A DNA stretch of 64,000 nucleotides. Origin: Undaria pinnatifida. Taxonomy: Eukaryota > Sar > Phaeophyceae > Laminariales > Alariaceae. A program made the position numbers and the translations under genes. The DNA is taken from positions 12,007,120 to 12,071,119 of the forward strand of contig JABAKD010000002.1 of the NCBI GenBank assembly GCA_012845835.1, given 5' to 3'. The notes under the pieces were generated by a model. The model was not told where the DNA came from and searched no databases. It saw only the letters and a list, made by a program, of their open reading frames with translations. Below, in pieces: positions 58,001 to 64,000 of the stretch; position 1 is the stretch's first letter, and each line of letters begins with the position of its first letter.

Positions 58001-59646
58001 GAGCCTGTCCTGTGACCACGGACTTCATTATGCGAGTTAATGTGAGAACAACAACAAGATCATTGCTCCTATTCATACGTATCTCAATCCATCTATTGGT
58101 ACATATTATTTCACCCCACTTATCTATTGGTATGTAGAATATTTACATGTAGTAAACCCAAGCACGGAAGGATAGCAAGGATAGCACTGGCATTGAAACC
58201 ACAATTGAGGGAAGAAAAAAAGCCAAGAGATGCCGAGGGGCAAAACAAAAGGTTTTTCTTCGGCCCTCCGGGGGTAGGTGTGGTGTGCGGGGTAACTTTC
58301 CTTGTGCGCCCTTGGTACGTCTGTAGATGCAAGCACTTCCGTTGGTTAGGGCCTGACCCATTGTGTGGGCAAAGTTTTGGACATTATTGGCTCTAGGGGC
58401 CATAGGCAAAGCCATAGGTTAAATTTTGGGCAAAGGGGTGGTGAAACAGGCGAAATTTGGGGCAACAAGGTGGCAAAACAAGCCAAGCGTAGCATAGAGT
58501 GCCTATGCCACCCCTTGTAAGGCGTTGGGTAGGTTAACAGCTGGGGTAAGATTCCCAGTCGGGGTTGGGAGTCGCGAGCTGCGCCTGATACGTAAAACAC
58601 ACTAAAATCGGTTGACTTTAGCGGTGGAAATTTGGCGCAACCTGCTGCATATTTCGCTGTGTCCGCATTCATAACCACAAAAATAAGCAAAAGATGGCGC
58701 CTGGTTGCCAAACCTGTGGCATAATTGAGGGAAAAGTGGCCATAGTTTGGTGCCAAAGTTTGCTTATTGGGGCACTGGCCACCCCGAAAAAAGAAAAAAG
58801 GGCCACAGAAAAAAAAATAAACGCATACAACAGAAGTCTAATGGGTCAGGCCCTACCGTTGGTCCATACATTTCTGGAGACATCTTGAGTGGTATAATGC
58901 AACATACAGCAGTAGCTGCAGTAGCAGCAGCGGCGGCGGCAGCAGCAGCAGCAGCAGCACGGCTGCTTCTTCAATTTGAAAGTCCCTCACTCCTCACTCA
59001 ACACCAGCACACTCAACGCACCTCGGAGCACCTCGCAGTGGCACCTATGAGTGACGACTACACACCTAGCCCGCTCAAAGGTTGTGACAGCAGTCTGCCG
59101 CCCTTCCGTTCTAACTGCAACAGCAGCACTAGCAGCACCAGCAGAAGCACCACCAGCAGCACCAGCAGCAACAACAGCACCACCGCCACCATCACCACCA
59201 CCACCACCACCACCACCATCAGCACCACCAGCACTACCAGCAGCAGCAACACCAGCAACACCACCAGCAATACCAGCACCAGCACCAGCACCACCAGCAC
59301 CAGCACCACCAGCACAAGAAGCACCAGCACGAACACCAGCACCGCTACTATTGGCAGGATCACCAGGACCAGCATCAGCGCCAGCAGCACAAGCTAATTC
59401 TGCTGGTGCTTTTGTAGGACCACCAGCAGCACCCGCACCCATCTCCATTCCCCGCAGCTTGCTACCACCGACACCACCACAACTCGTGGTAGCACTTTCC
59501 ATCGATCGCTGGAGTGCATCGCTACGGGCATGGACAGAGGACGGCAGCCGAGCGGCTAGGGCGCACAACGGCAACGAGTCGCCTATAGAACCGAGCGCCA
59601 AGAACACGATGGTCGTCTCTCGCTGGAAGCGACAGGAGGTGTCCAT
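37141..59646 (-). CDS. GT1/MGT-type UDP-sugar glycosyltransferase, 10 exons, 717 aa
   Basis: Exons in transcript order: 59646-59022, 49088-48892, 48458-48364, 46886-46802, 44424-44306, 44029-43954, 42574-42422, 42148-41715, 39076-39016, 37449-37141. They total 2154 nt, every junction is GT-AG, all phases match and no internal stop occurs. The ATG at 59646 follows an in-frame upstream TGA. Residues 12-34 form the first Rossmann strand and loop with GSIGD (19-23). TH at 199-200 precedes the acceptor-side region. [14 protein letters not shown] lies in exon 3 and [14 protein letters not shown] in exon 6. FCVGLGSMP opens the C-terminal donor domain. HDWLF...[13 protein letters not shown] (571-595) and PFAFDQFF (DQ 608-609) form the donor-sugar box. 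Known of the family: such enzymes move a sugar from UDP-sugar to a lipid or small-molecule acceptor. The acceptor here cannot be told; a sterol glucosyltransferase is one possibility. Low-complexity insertions lengthen it beyond the usual 400-480 aa. No signal peptide or membrane segment was seen. Confidence 0.87.
39016..39076 (-). CDS. glycosyltransferase exon 9
   Basis: 61 nt from acceptor CTCTTAG to donor GTACGA. With the split Arg it encodes [20 protein letters not shown], the end of the donor box. The Asp-Gln pair is at the position that contacts the sugar in GT1 enzymes. It is too short to be seen by ORF length alone. Confidence 0.92.
40798..40971. mobile_element. short inverted-repeat element (GGGTACCCCGGTT ends)
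   Basis: 174 bp with GGGTACCCCGGTTCAAGAGC on the left and its near-complement on the right. No clear target duplication, so the superfamily is unknown. In glycosyltransferase intron 8. Confidence 0.6.
41183..41262 (-). pseudogene. degenerate copy of the 3' end of glycosyltransferase exon 8
   Basis: On the minus strand this aligns by eye with the segment of exon 8 that encodes the HHGGSGTTG box, starting CGGTGCC and running through TGGGACCACC to GGGCTGCG. A one-base loss and a one-base gain shift the frame, so the motif is destroyed. It is about 540 bp into intron 8, with a Harbinger-like element between it and the real exon. Confidence 0.65.
41381..41644. mobile_element. PIF/Harbinger-like MITE
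   Basis: 264 bp with ~25-bp inverted ends (GGGTCGTTCCTAACGAGCG on the left; its near-complement on the right), flanked by TAA on both sides. A 3-bp TAA/TTA target is typical of Harbinger elements. In glycosyltransferase intron 8. Confidence 0.75.
41715..42148 (-). CDS. glycosyltransferase exon 8 with HHGGSGTT donor box and Ala-rich insertion
   Basis: 434 nt from acceptor CCTATTAG to donor GTAGTA, ending in phase 2. It begins [20 protein letters not shown]. About 75 residues of mostly Ala/Val/Thr follow, encoded by GCA/GCT/ACA-type triplets (roughly 41850-42060). It then resumes with [20 protein letters not shown] and [15 protein letters not shown]. The first possible acceptor, CCTGACAG at 42138, gives the wrong frame; the upstream TTAG gives the right one. 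Confidence 0.9.
42422..42574 (-). CDS. glycosyltransferase exon 7
   Basis: 153 nt, phase 0 at both ends, from acceptor TTTTTTCCAG to donor GTGAGA. It encodes [10 protein letters not shown] then [20 protein letters not shown] and VFCVGLGSM. This is the start of the donor-binding domain with the 'V(Y/F)xGxGSM' strand typical of the family. Confidence 0.9.
42905..43185. repeat. (GATGGT/GATGAC)n array
   Basis: Triplet array of GAT, GGT and GAC in intron 6 of the glycosyltransferase. Confidence 0.93.
43954..44029 (-). CDS. glycosyltransferase exon 6
   Basis: 76 nt encoding [20 protein letters not shown] then YWPDK, directly before donor GTGAGA. The [13 protein letters not shown] string is the diagnostic linker between the N- and C-terminal domains of MGT and UGT80-like glycosyltransferases. 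The acceptor CCCCTCAAG lies behind a long C-rich tract. Confidence 0.86.
44040..44275. repeat. G-rich tract in glycosyltransferase intron 5
   Basis: GGGGGG runs separated by TGAGG or TGACG. On the coding (minus) strand it is the C-rich tract before the acceptor of exon 6. Confidence 0.9.
44306..44424 (-). CDS. glycosyltransferase exon 5
   Basis: 119 nt from acceptor ACGCAG (poor pyrimidine tract) to donor GTGTGC. It encodes [20 protein letters not shown], resembling the helical 'LW...INRWRR' segment of the family, and ends INS across a phase 2 junction. All three frames are open here, so the choice rests on phase and on this resemblance. Confidence 0.72.
44790..46620 (-). mobile_element. heavily decayed second LINE (LINE 2)
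   Basis: Minus-strand fragments in shifting frames recall a LINE RT and C-terminal region: [14 protein letters not shown] near 46580 (motif A remnant), [68 protein letters not shown] and [20 protein letters not shown]. The 3' end follows with [13 protein letters not shown] and [12 protein letters not shown]. The last part is duplicated (44790-44890 and 44900-45015). It lies in intron 4 of the glycosyltransferase, same strand. At least six frame breaks are visible. Confidence 0.75.
46802..46886 (-). CDS. glycosyltransferase exon 4
   Basis: 85 nt. The acceptor TTTGCAG adds T to complete Ser from exon 3. It encodes [18 protein letters not shown] and ends DDE before donor GTATGC, in phase 0. Only this reading frame is free of stops. 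The residues are not strongly conserved, so the support is phase and splice sites. Confidence 0.72.
47281..47490. repeat. 104-bp direct tandem duplication
   Basis: GGAG(C)GCTAGACC...ACAGGTTTGGAGAAAACTAG...CCCCCTCATGACCTA occurs twice with few differences, in glycosyltransferase intron 3. A related inverted piece is at 38090-38345. Confidence 0.8.
48364..48458 (-). CDS. glycosyltransferase exon 3
   Basis: 95 nt between acceptor TTCTACAG and donor GTGACC. It encodes [19 protein letters not shown] then [12 protein letters not shown], matching the GT1/MGT segment where the acceptor-domain strand leads into 'HLAEALG(I/V)P'. It ends in phase 2. Confidence 0.88.
48651..48755 (-). pseudogene. degenerate partial copy of glycosyltransferase exon 2
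   Basis: This stretch resembles the 3' half of exon 2 (48892-48995), including LKPE followed by GTG at the donor. Small indels shift the frame, and a TAA lies just upstream in the frame that ends in LKPE. It lies in intron 2, about 234 bp downstream of the true exon in the transcribed direction. It could be a decayed tandem duplicate, or an alternative exon starting at the CGCCAG before 48745. Confidence 0.6.
48892..49088 (-). CDS. glycosyltransferase exon 2
   Basis: 197 nt. The acceptor CAATGACAG supplies GT to complete Gly, so exon 1 joins as EVLR-G-LMED, typical of the segment after the TH motif. It ends [12 protein letters not shown] before the donor GTGCGA, in phase 0. A degraded copy of its 3' half lies about 234 bp further on in intron 2. 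Confidence 0.82.
49095..49450. repeat. GATATCGG/TCGATA-type short palindromic repeat
   Basis: CGGATATCG, TCGATACGATACCGAT and GGAATCGA recur irregularly right upstream of glycosyltransferase exon 2, in intron 1. It resumes briefly near 50370. Confidence 0.75.
49485..50260. repeat. GTTGGTGTTGGC minisatellite
   Basis: Six-base GTTGGT/GTTGGC core with longer units containing (A)CGAAGAG. Long Val/Gly or Thr/Pro ORFs across it are repeat translations. Located in glycosyltransferase intron 1. Confidence 0.93.
52281..52766 (+). CDS. unrecognised ORF, 161 codons, Cys-rich middle and Lys-rich end
   Basis: The longest non-repetitive plus-strand ORF inside glycosyltransferase intron 1, ending TAG at 52764-52766. 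It has [20 protein letters not shown] and a charged end ([18 protein letters not shown]). Its start is uncertain. Four tandem CACCATGCTG decamers lie inside it at about 52532-52572. A ~48-bp unit duplicated right after the stop (52770-52865) adds to the impression of repeat DNA. I do not recognise a family; it may be chance or part of a mobile element. Confidence 0.25.
   Translation: MARTRLGKASGWLGVHLLLRAQLRRRFRKGRGQGQDVGLEPNTGKAAPEKHSTCSLAPKWDSQKSVSCFWPERGVEKLVIYIHTPCCTMLHHAAPCCTNVSLKCSFCNPVECVNVLHVPPCRREACHFVGSEQNPKTARFENSFDVSEAKKAAVAKKLRKG
53040..53600. repeat. ~100-120-bp tandem repeat with G/C homopolymer runs
   Basis: The core CGCACACTGACGANGGCTCG followed by G(7-14), then CACTGCTRTTTGCA(C/T)CCAAGC, recurs about four times. 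It ends in CTGCTGTGGGTGTCTGC short repeats, which reappear near 53890. Confidence 0.8.
54560..57480 (+). mobile_element. decayed non-LTR retrotransposon (LINE 1), reverse transcriptase region
   Basis: Plus-strand frames carry the RT blocks in order: [71 protein letters not shown] (motif A), [17 protein letters not shown] (motif B), LYADDAGIV (motif C). Then come [23 protein letters not shown] and the C-terminal [18 protein letters not shown] region. Frame breaks occur near 55146 and 55860, near 56000 and near 56150, with a TAG near 56076, so it is dead. No endonuclease domain is visible, which suggests 5' truncation. It lies in intron 1 of the glycosyltransferase, in the opposite orientation. 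The sequence at 57379-57540 is probably its 3' tail. Confidence 0.85.
56701..57378. repeat. GGGGGGA-type tract, ~680 bp, strong G-quadruplex potential
   Basis: Almost unbroken (G4-8)A repeats, with rare GATG, GCGG or AAGG variants. It starts inside the C-terminal coding part of LINE 1 ([11 protein letters not shown]...). Long open frames on either strand here (Pro-rich on minus, Gly-rich on plus) are only the repeat translated. Confidence 0.97.
57735..58060 (-). mobile_element. interspersed ~320-bp repeat (TGGAGCCTGTCCTGTGACC)
   Basis: Inverted relative to the copy at 61655-61975. Shares the GGTATTCC...CTCCAGAGTGACTGGAG palindrome and a TGGCAAGCGGTATAGTCGG end. A 90-bp fragment is at 2860-2950. 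Superfamily unknown. Confidence 0.6.
58347..58855. mobile_element. hAT-like non-autonomous element
   Basis: 509 bp bounded by TAGGGCCTGACCCATT and its exact reverse complement, flanked by the 8-bp direct repeat CCGTTGGT (58339-58346 and 58856-58863). An 8-bp duplication with a TAGGG-type end is the hAT signature. No transposase. Lies in glycosyltransferase intron 1, 167 bp beyond exon 1. Confidence 0.88.
59022..59646 (-). CDS. glycosyltransferase exon 1 (N-terminus)
   Basis: 625 nt with ATG at 59646-59644. It encodes [20 protein letters not shown], the first strand and GSxGD loop of a GT1 fold. About 130 residues rich in Gly/Ala/Pro-type triplets follow, then [14 protein letters not shown], the second strand. 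The donor is GTGCGT after CCGAG and ends in phase 1. The triplet tract (59100-59400) reads as CAC/CAG repeats on the plus strand and creates misleading open frames on both strands. Confidence 0.85.
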
Positions 59647-59665
59647 CCCACTACCAGGCAACAGC

Positions 59666-60090
59666 AGTCAGCAATATTCTCCGGCCAAGCATTTAGGGGT
59701 CGTGGTACGAGCTCCACTCCATTTCCTCGAGCACTGGGCCTAAAACTCCCGACCGCAATCATGTGGAATGGTTGTGGGCTGATATTCACCTAAATCTCCC
59801 TGTACTAAAAAGCCTTCAGAGAGTATCGAAACCTTCACACCTTTTGAAAAAATGACGCCGAAATTTCGCGCATGTATTGAGTCAGCCGTCAGGCATATTC
59901 TTCGGCCAAGCATTCAGAGGTTGAAGATCAAGATCAAGCTCCATCGCCTACAGCGCTAAGCCTGCACTTCCCGACCTGAATGTCTCGTGTGGTGGTTTTG
60001 GTTTTCATTGAGGTGGATGGCCAGCTAAGCCTCCCTTTTATAGAACGCCTCTGAAGTACATTGAAATCCTTCTGGCACCTGTAAAAGCGA
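59666..60090. repeat. diverged ~215-bp direct repeat upstream of the glycosyltransferase start
   Basis: CGGCCAAGCATT, GAGCTCCA, CACTGGGCCTAA/CAGCGCTAAGCC, CTTCCCGAC-like and GCCT(T/C)(C/T)AGAG/GCCTCTGAAG blocks recur in the same order at about 59680-59860 and 59895-60090. This is the likely promoter and 5' leader of the minus-strand gene; no TATA box could be fixed. Confidence 0.5.
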
Positions 60091-60378
60091 AATGGCCTCC
60101 GAAGCGTTTAACTACTCCCGTTGACTGGGACCGAGCACGCATACCTGCCCGGCTTCTTTCACTGTTTTGCTGCACGACGCAACCCCTTGCTCCCGCGCTG
60201 TCTCTCCTCTGGGTGTATTTTGGGGAGCAGCAGCGAAGCCAGGAGGCCGGAGACTCGACCAAAAGCTGATCACGGGAAAGACGTGATAAGAACAACACAC
60301 CCGCAATTCGCAGTCACGGGAACAAGGAAGACATTTTCAAGAGCTCTCATCAGACCAGATAGCCGCAAGCAGTCATGA

Positions 60379-61377
60379 TTGTGAGTACCCCATTAAACAT
60401 TAAACACATACCAGGTAAACATATGTACGCACCCGAGAGTTAGAGACAATTGCTCTCTACCGCAACGGCATGCTGGTGGTGTGCCGGGGCGTGGGCTTGG
60501 GGCGGGCGAACAACAGGCCGCCGGTCGGAACAACCAAGTGTTGAAAACGTGCTGCGGCTGTAATTTTCGGTGCCAGTTTTCAGAGTGCAGTACAAGTATG
60601 CATGGAGCACCGGCAGCTCTGTTTATTGCTCATTATACCGTCTACAGTGTACAGGATTGAGCAGTGTCTAAAGAGTCAGTATATGTGAGTGTACTGTTGA
60701 CCTGCGTATCATGTGGGTGCGCTGATGTACCGGTCGGTCTATCCGTACTCGTAGCAAAATGACGTACCGGTGCTCTTCAAGATGTACTCATGCTTTTGTT
60801 TTATTTGTATTTAATACAAGTAGTACGAGTACATTGTACAAATCTCATACGAGTACTTATCTCGTACTGATCTCGTATACTGATTCCGTATTCTTTTTTT
60901 TTTTCAAATATATATCCTCCGGCTGATGGGGAACAATAAAGCTCGAGCTCACCACACTTTCATGTATTTTTTTACACATCGTGTGTCGATTCCGTATACG
61001 TATGTACTCGTACGCTGCTGTGATGTCGGCGAGTACGAGTTTACTAATCGTCAAGAGTGAGAGTCCGACCATGATACACCTATTAATACATGTAGTATCA
61101 TGCCAGGTATTGTATCCCGAGCGCGCAACATCGTAGGATCATGTTGCGCCCGTGCCGTGCGACTCCTTGCGTTGAATTTGTACAGCAGCCGTAGTCGTGG
61201 TCCCTCACTAGTGCAGTGTCGTGCCAGATGACAATGCCTGTACCACTCCTAAGGTGAGACCCCCAACTATCTCGGGATATTGCACTACCTGGTACGCTGT
61301 AGAACGAGGTCATGACAAGGGGTTTTCACCGCACTTAATAAGGGTGCCGCACTAAGGTGAAACCACCGGGGCTACTG
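60379..61377. other. no gene recognised
   Basis: Low-coding DNA with repeated (A)CTCGTAC/GTACGAG motifs around 60790-61030 and an inverted copy of the TCCGCCGGAGGAT-type element at 60905-60970. Confidence 0.5.
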
Positions 61378-61490
61378 CCGTAGTTCGAACACCAAATTGA
61401 TCACCCCAACTCTCAACCAAGCATAGGGACCACGACTGCTGTACTTCGAACACCCAATTGATCACCCCAACTCCCAACAAGCATACATCG
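61378..61490. repeat. ~60-bp direct tandem duplication
   Basis: TTCGAACACC(A/C)AATTGATCACC followed by CCAACTC(T/C)CAAC...AAGCATA occurs twice. Confidence 0.8.
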
Positions 61491-61654
61491 TCGCCACAAA
61501 ATGCGAAACAGGAAGAGGGGGTAAGATATGCACACCGTAATTTTTTTGTTCATAATTAACCATACACTTCAGCTGTGAGATCGAGGATTTGGTCGAAACT
61601 CATCTCTGCGAGCTGTGTGTTATATATTCCGGTAGCGCGTGTTACGGGGGTTTG

Positions 61655-61975
61655 TTGTTGTTGTTGTTGTTGTCACAATAACTCGCATAATGAAGTCCGT
61701 GGTCATAGGACAGGCTCCAGTCACTCTGGAGTGGAGGAATACCCCAGGGGAAAAAAAGCACAAACAAAACCAAAAGTGGTACACGCATACCTGGTGTATC
61801 ATAGCTGACGCAATTCATGCCTCCGCCAGAAAACATATATAAAAGTTGAATCAGGAGTCAGCCTTGATGCCAGGCCCATACTGGTACATACGTCTCACTA
61901 CTCGCGCCTGAAAAAAACCGACTACACCGCTTGCCACCCAGCAAAGACTACCACGTATATATTTTATATAAAATA
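61655..61975 (+). mobile_element. interspersed ~320-bp repeat, second copy
   Basis: Plus-oriented copy of 57735-58060 with (GTT)n at its left side. Intergenic, beyond the glycosyltransferase start. Confidence 0.6.
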
Positions 61976-62068
61976 TTCTAAGAACGTCAGCCGTGAGTTA
62001 CGACGAGCTTGGCCGGGCAAGAGGCCCTGATAAGGACAATATCGCAATATCACACCCAATTTTTGGAG

Positions 62069-62295
62069 TTTGGATCTGAAATTTTGACACGTGATTTCGA
62101 ACAAGCTGAGCAAGACATTCAAAATCGGATGCAAAAAAAAAATGAAAAAACTGTCTTTCACGGCCGGCCCAAATTTTTTGCTGAAGTTTGAGGCGGAGAA
62201 AAGTGCATCGATTTTTTTTTTTTTTTTGCATCTCACTTCTACTTTTTTGTTTAGCTTGATTCAAATCACGTGCCAAAATTTCAAGTCATAACTTC
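62069..62295. repeat. inverted repeat capable of a long hairpin
   Basis: TGAAATTTTGACACGTGATT near 62076 pairs with AATCACGTGCCAAAATTTCA near 62265, and the A-run at 62133 pairs with the T-run at 62213. The loop is about 70 bp. Confidence 0.65.
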
Positions 62296-63034
62296 AAAAA
62301 TTCAGAGGTCCATGGCTAAGTTTCCACCGAAGTGCCTCTGCATACAAATTTACATATATTTCAGGGATTCATCCATAACTTTCGAACGAAAGTGACCCAT
62401 GAAATGAAACGCATATGTCCCTACTCCTCGTCCCAAGATGTACATGCCCAGAAAAATTGAGCCAATTCCATCCACGTTGTATTTCGAGCAATTTTAGAAA
62501 AAGCAACACAAACAAATCATGAAAAAAATGCTCAAACTAGGGGACGTGAGTGGCAAACACTTTTTTCGGCACCAACTTGGCAGATTCTTAAGCTGAAGGG
62601 CTTAAAATGACCACCGTACCTAGCTGATTACGAGGATATGCTCAGTTTGCAGTGGGTCCCTGTCGTTCAAAAGATATGCCCGACTGACGGACTAGGAGGT
62701 TTCTTGGCCCGCCCAGCTCGTAGGTATACCACGTATATATTATACGTGGTACCTATCGCTACGCATACGCACACGTCAGACTCAAGCCAATTGGAAAAAA
62801 TGTGTATGTGCTCATAAATGATATGGATATGTCGGCAACTCCCCTTAGTACCAGCTATTAATAGTACCAGGGCCAACAAGGGGATGCGAAGACTTTCAGT
62901 CTCTCATGATTTAATCAATCTATGAACGGAAATATAAAACCCATTTTTATGGGGGACAAAATGTCACGGCTGTGGAACGCACTTTTCAGCCTTTTTCTTT
63001 ATGTGATGTACCAGGTACGGACAAAGCGCAACAG

Positions 63035-63155
63035 GCGCCCAAATATCGGAGGTGTCTCATGTTAAGAGTAGGAACGGTGCTCCGCCTTGAAAGGGACGTG
63101 TGGTCATTGGTCAAATGACTATTAATAAGGCAAGCAACAAACGAGTACCACCCCA
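63035..63155 (+). mobile_element. truncated 3' end of LINE 2 family
   Basis: A second short 3' copy, with GCGCCCAAATATCGGAGGTG at its start and GGCAAGCAACAAACGAGTAC at its end, in intergenic DNA. Confidence 0.7.
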
Positions 63156-64000
63156 GACCCCCCAACCAAGCTTGGGCGGATGCTGCCATGTGAGTTTTGT
63201 GGTCATTTTCTTCCCGTCATGTCCCAAAGATCTAGCACATGTTTTTAGGGCTGTACTTTGTACATATAAATTCTGCACATCATCTGACAACGGAAGATAG
63301 AGGATCTACTGTAAAGGATGTAGGTGATATAGATGATCGTGATCTGTCCGAATTGTTTTAATCTCCTTCCTACATTATTTGTGATGCATTGTCTCTGTTT
63401 CGACGCATGCTACGTTAACCCTTTTAGCGCCGCACTCCTGACATGGAGGACTAAACACTTGGAGTTAGACTAGAATAGTTCTTAGAGTTGGAAATGGGTC
63501 AAGGGTGCCCCTATTATTATTTTAGGCCGCTCGTGTGAAGAGCTTTCTACCCGTCCCCAAAACCTTACTGGCTTTGAGAAAAAAAACGAAGGGTAACCCT
63601 TACGGACAAGCCTACGAGTTACTAACAGGTATACAACGATCAAAATCCATGGTGTGGAAACGGTATTCCACTTGTTTTGGGCACTTTTGTCAGACTAATT
63701 AATGTATTGGATGCAATTGATTGGTATCATATCGGCAGTCAGAAACGTTTTGGCCGAAGAGTGGTACCTACCGCTATTTTATGTAACTAATTCAAATACG
63801 TCAGCTGTGAGTTCGATAAAGTTAGAGGGTCGATACTCATCTTTGCAACCTGCGCCACTGTACAGCGCGTCTCTCGTGGTTTGTGACCAGAGCTTGTACA
63901 GTACCGGCCCCTCATTATAACAACCCAAGATAGTGGGGTTACGGTGGGTTTCTTATTTCAGGAAGGCTGTGTCCTACGCTAGCTTCAGTATTTATCATTT

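Noticed and set aside
58747-59743. Plus-strand ORFs of 216 and 230 codons (Ser/Thr- and Pro/Ala-rich)
   Set aside because: They are the antisense of glycosyltransferase exon 1 and its triplet tract; the minus strand has the GSxGD start and the phase-correct donor.

Overview
This is nuclear DNA of a eukaryote. It has spliceosomal GT-AG introns, non-LTR retrotransposons, tRNA-related SINEs, many short inverted-repeat elements and a very high load of micro- and minisatellites. There is no prokaryotic operon structure and no rRNA or true tRNA gene. The one clearly placed SNARE belongs to the SYP7-type Qc-SNAREs known from plants and algae/stramenopiles. With the large, repeat-filled introns, this suggests a large-genome alga, possibly a photosynthetic stramenopile such as a brown alga. 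That assignment is inference and not secure.

Only two protein-coding genes can be reconstructed, and they are convergent. (1) On the plus strand, about 19.0-31.1 kb, is a Qc-SNARE of the SYP7/syntaxin-71 type. Seven phase-compatible exons (20389-31093) end in a C-terminal membrane anchor. The N-terminal start is unresolved; an exon-like unit duplicated in tandem at 19051-19356 is a candidate. (2) On the minus strand, 59646 down to 37141, is a ten-exon GT1/MGT-type glycosyltransferase with an exact 2154-nt reading frame (717 aa). The frame runs from an N-terminal GSxGD motif to the HHGGSGTT donor-binding box and a C-terminal helical tail. Its introns total about 20 kb and hold two decayed LINEs, a hAT-like element, a Harbinger-like element and long simple repeats.

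Layout: 0-13 kb is intergenic repeat (SINEs, Mutator-like and foldback elements, a four-unit tandem repeat). At 14.5-18.7 kb is a satellite of ~200-bp units with a conserved hairpin, interrupted once. At 19-31 kb is the SNARE gene, with a ~22-bp minisatellite (24.5-26.6 kb) and (GTCA)n/(TTG)n arrays in its introns. At 31-37 kb is intergenic repeat, including a CCCGGGTA-type array. At 37-59.6 kb is the glycosyltransferase gene with nested elements. At 59.6-64 kb is intergenic repeat.

The most interesting signal is that both genes carry degenerate partial copies of their own exons in adjacent introns (shadow exons). In addition, three conserved loops of the glycosyltransferase have been expanded in frame by simple-sequence DNA. 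Nothing was searched against a database; all family calls rest on motif recognition.
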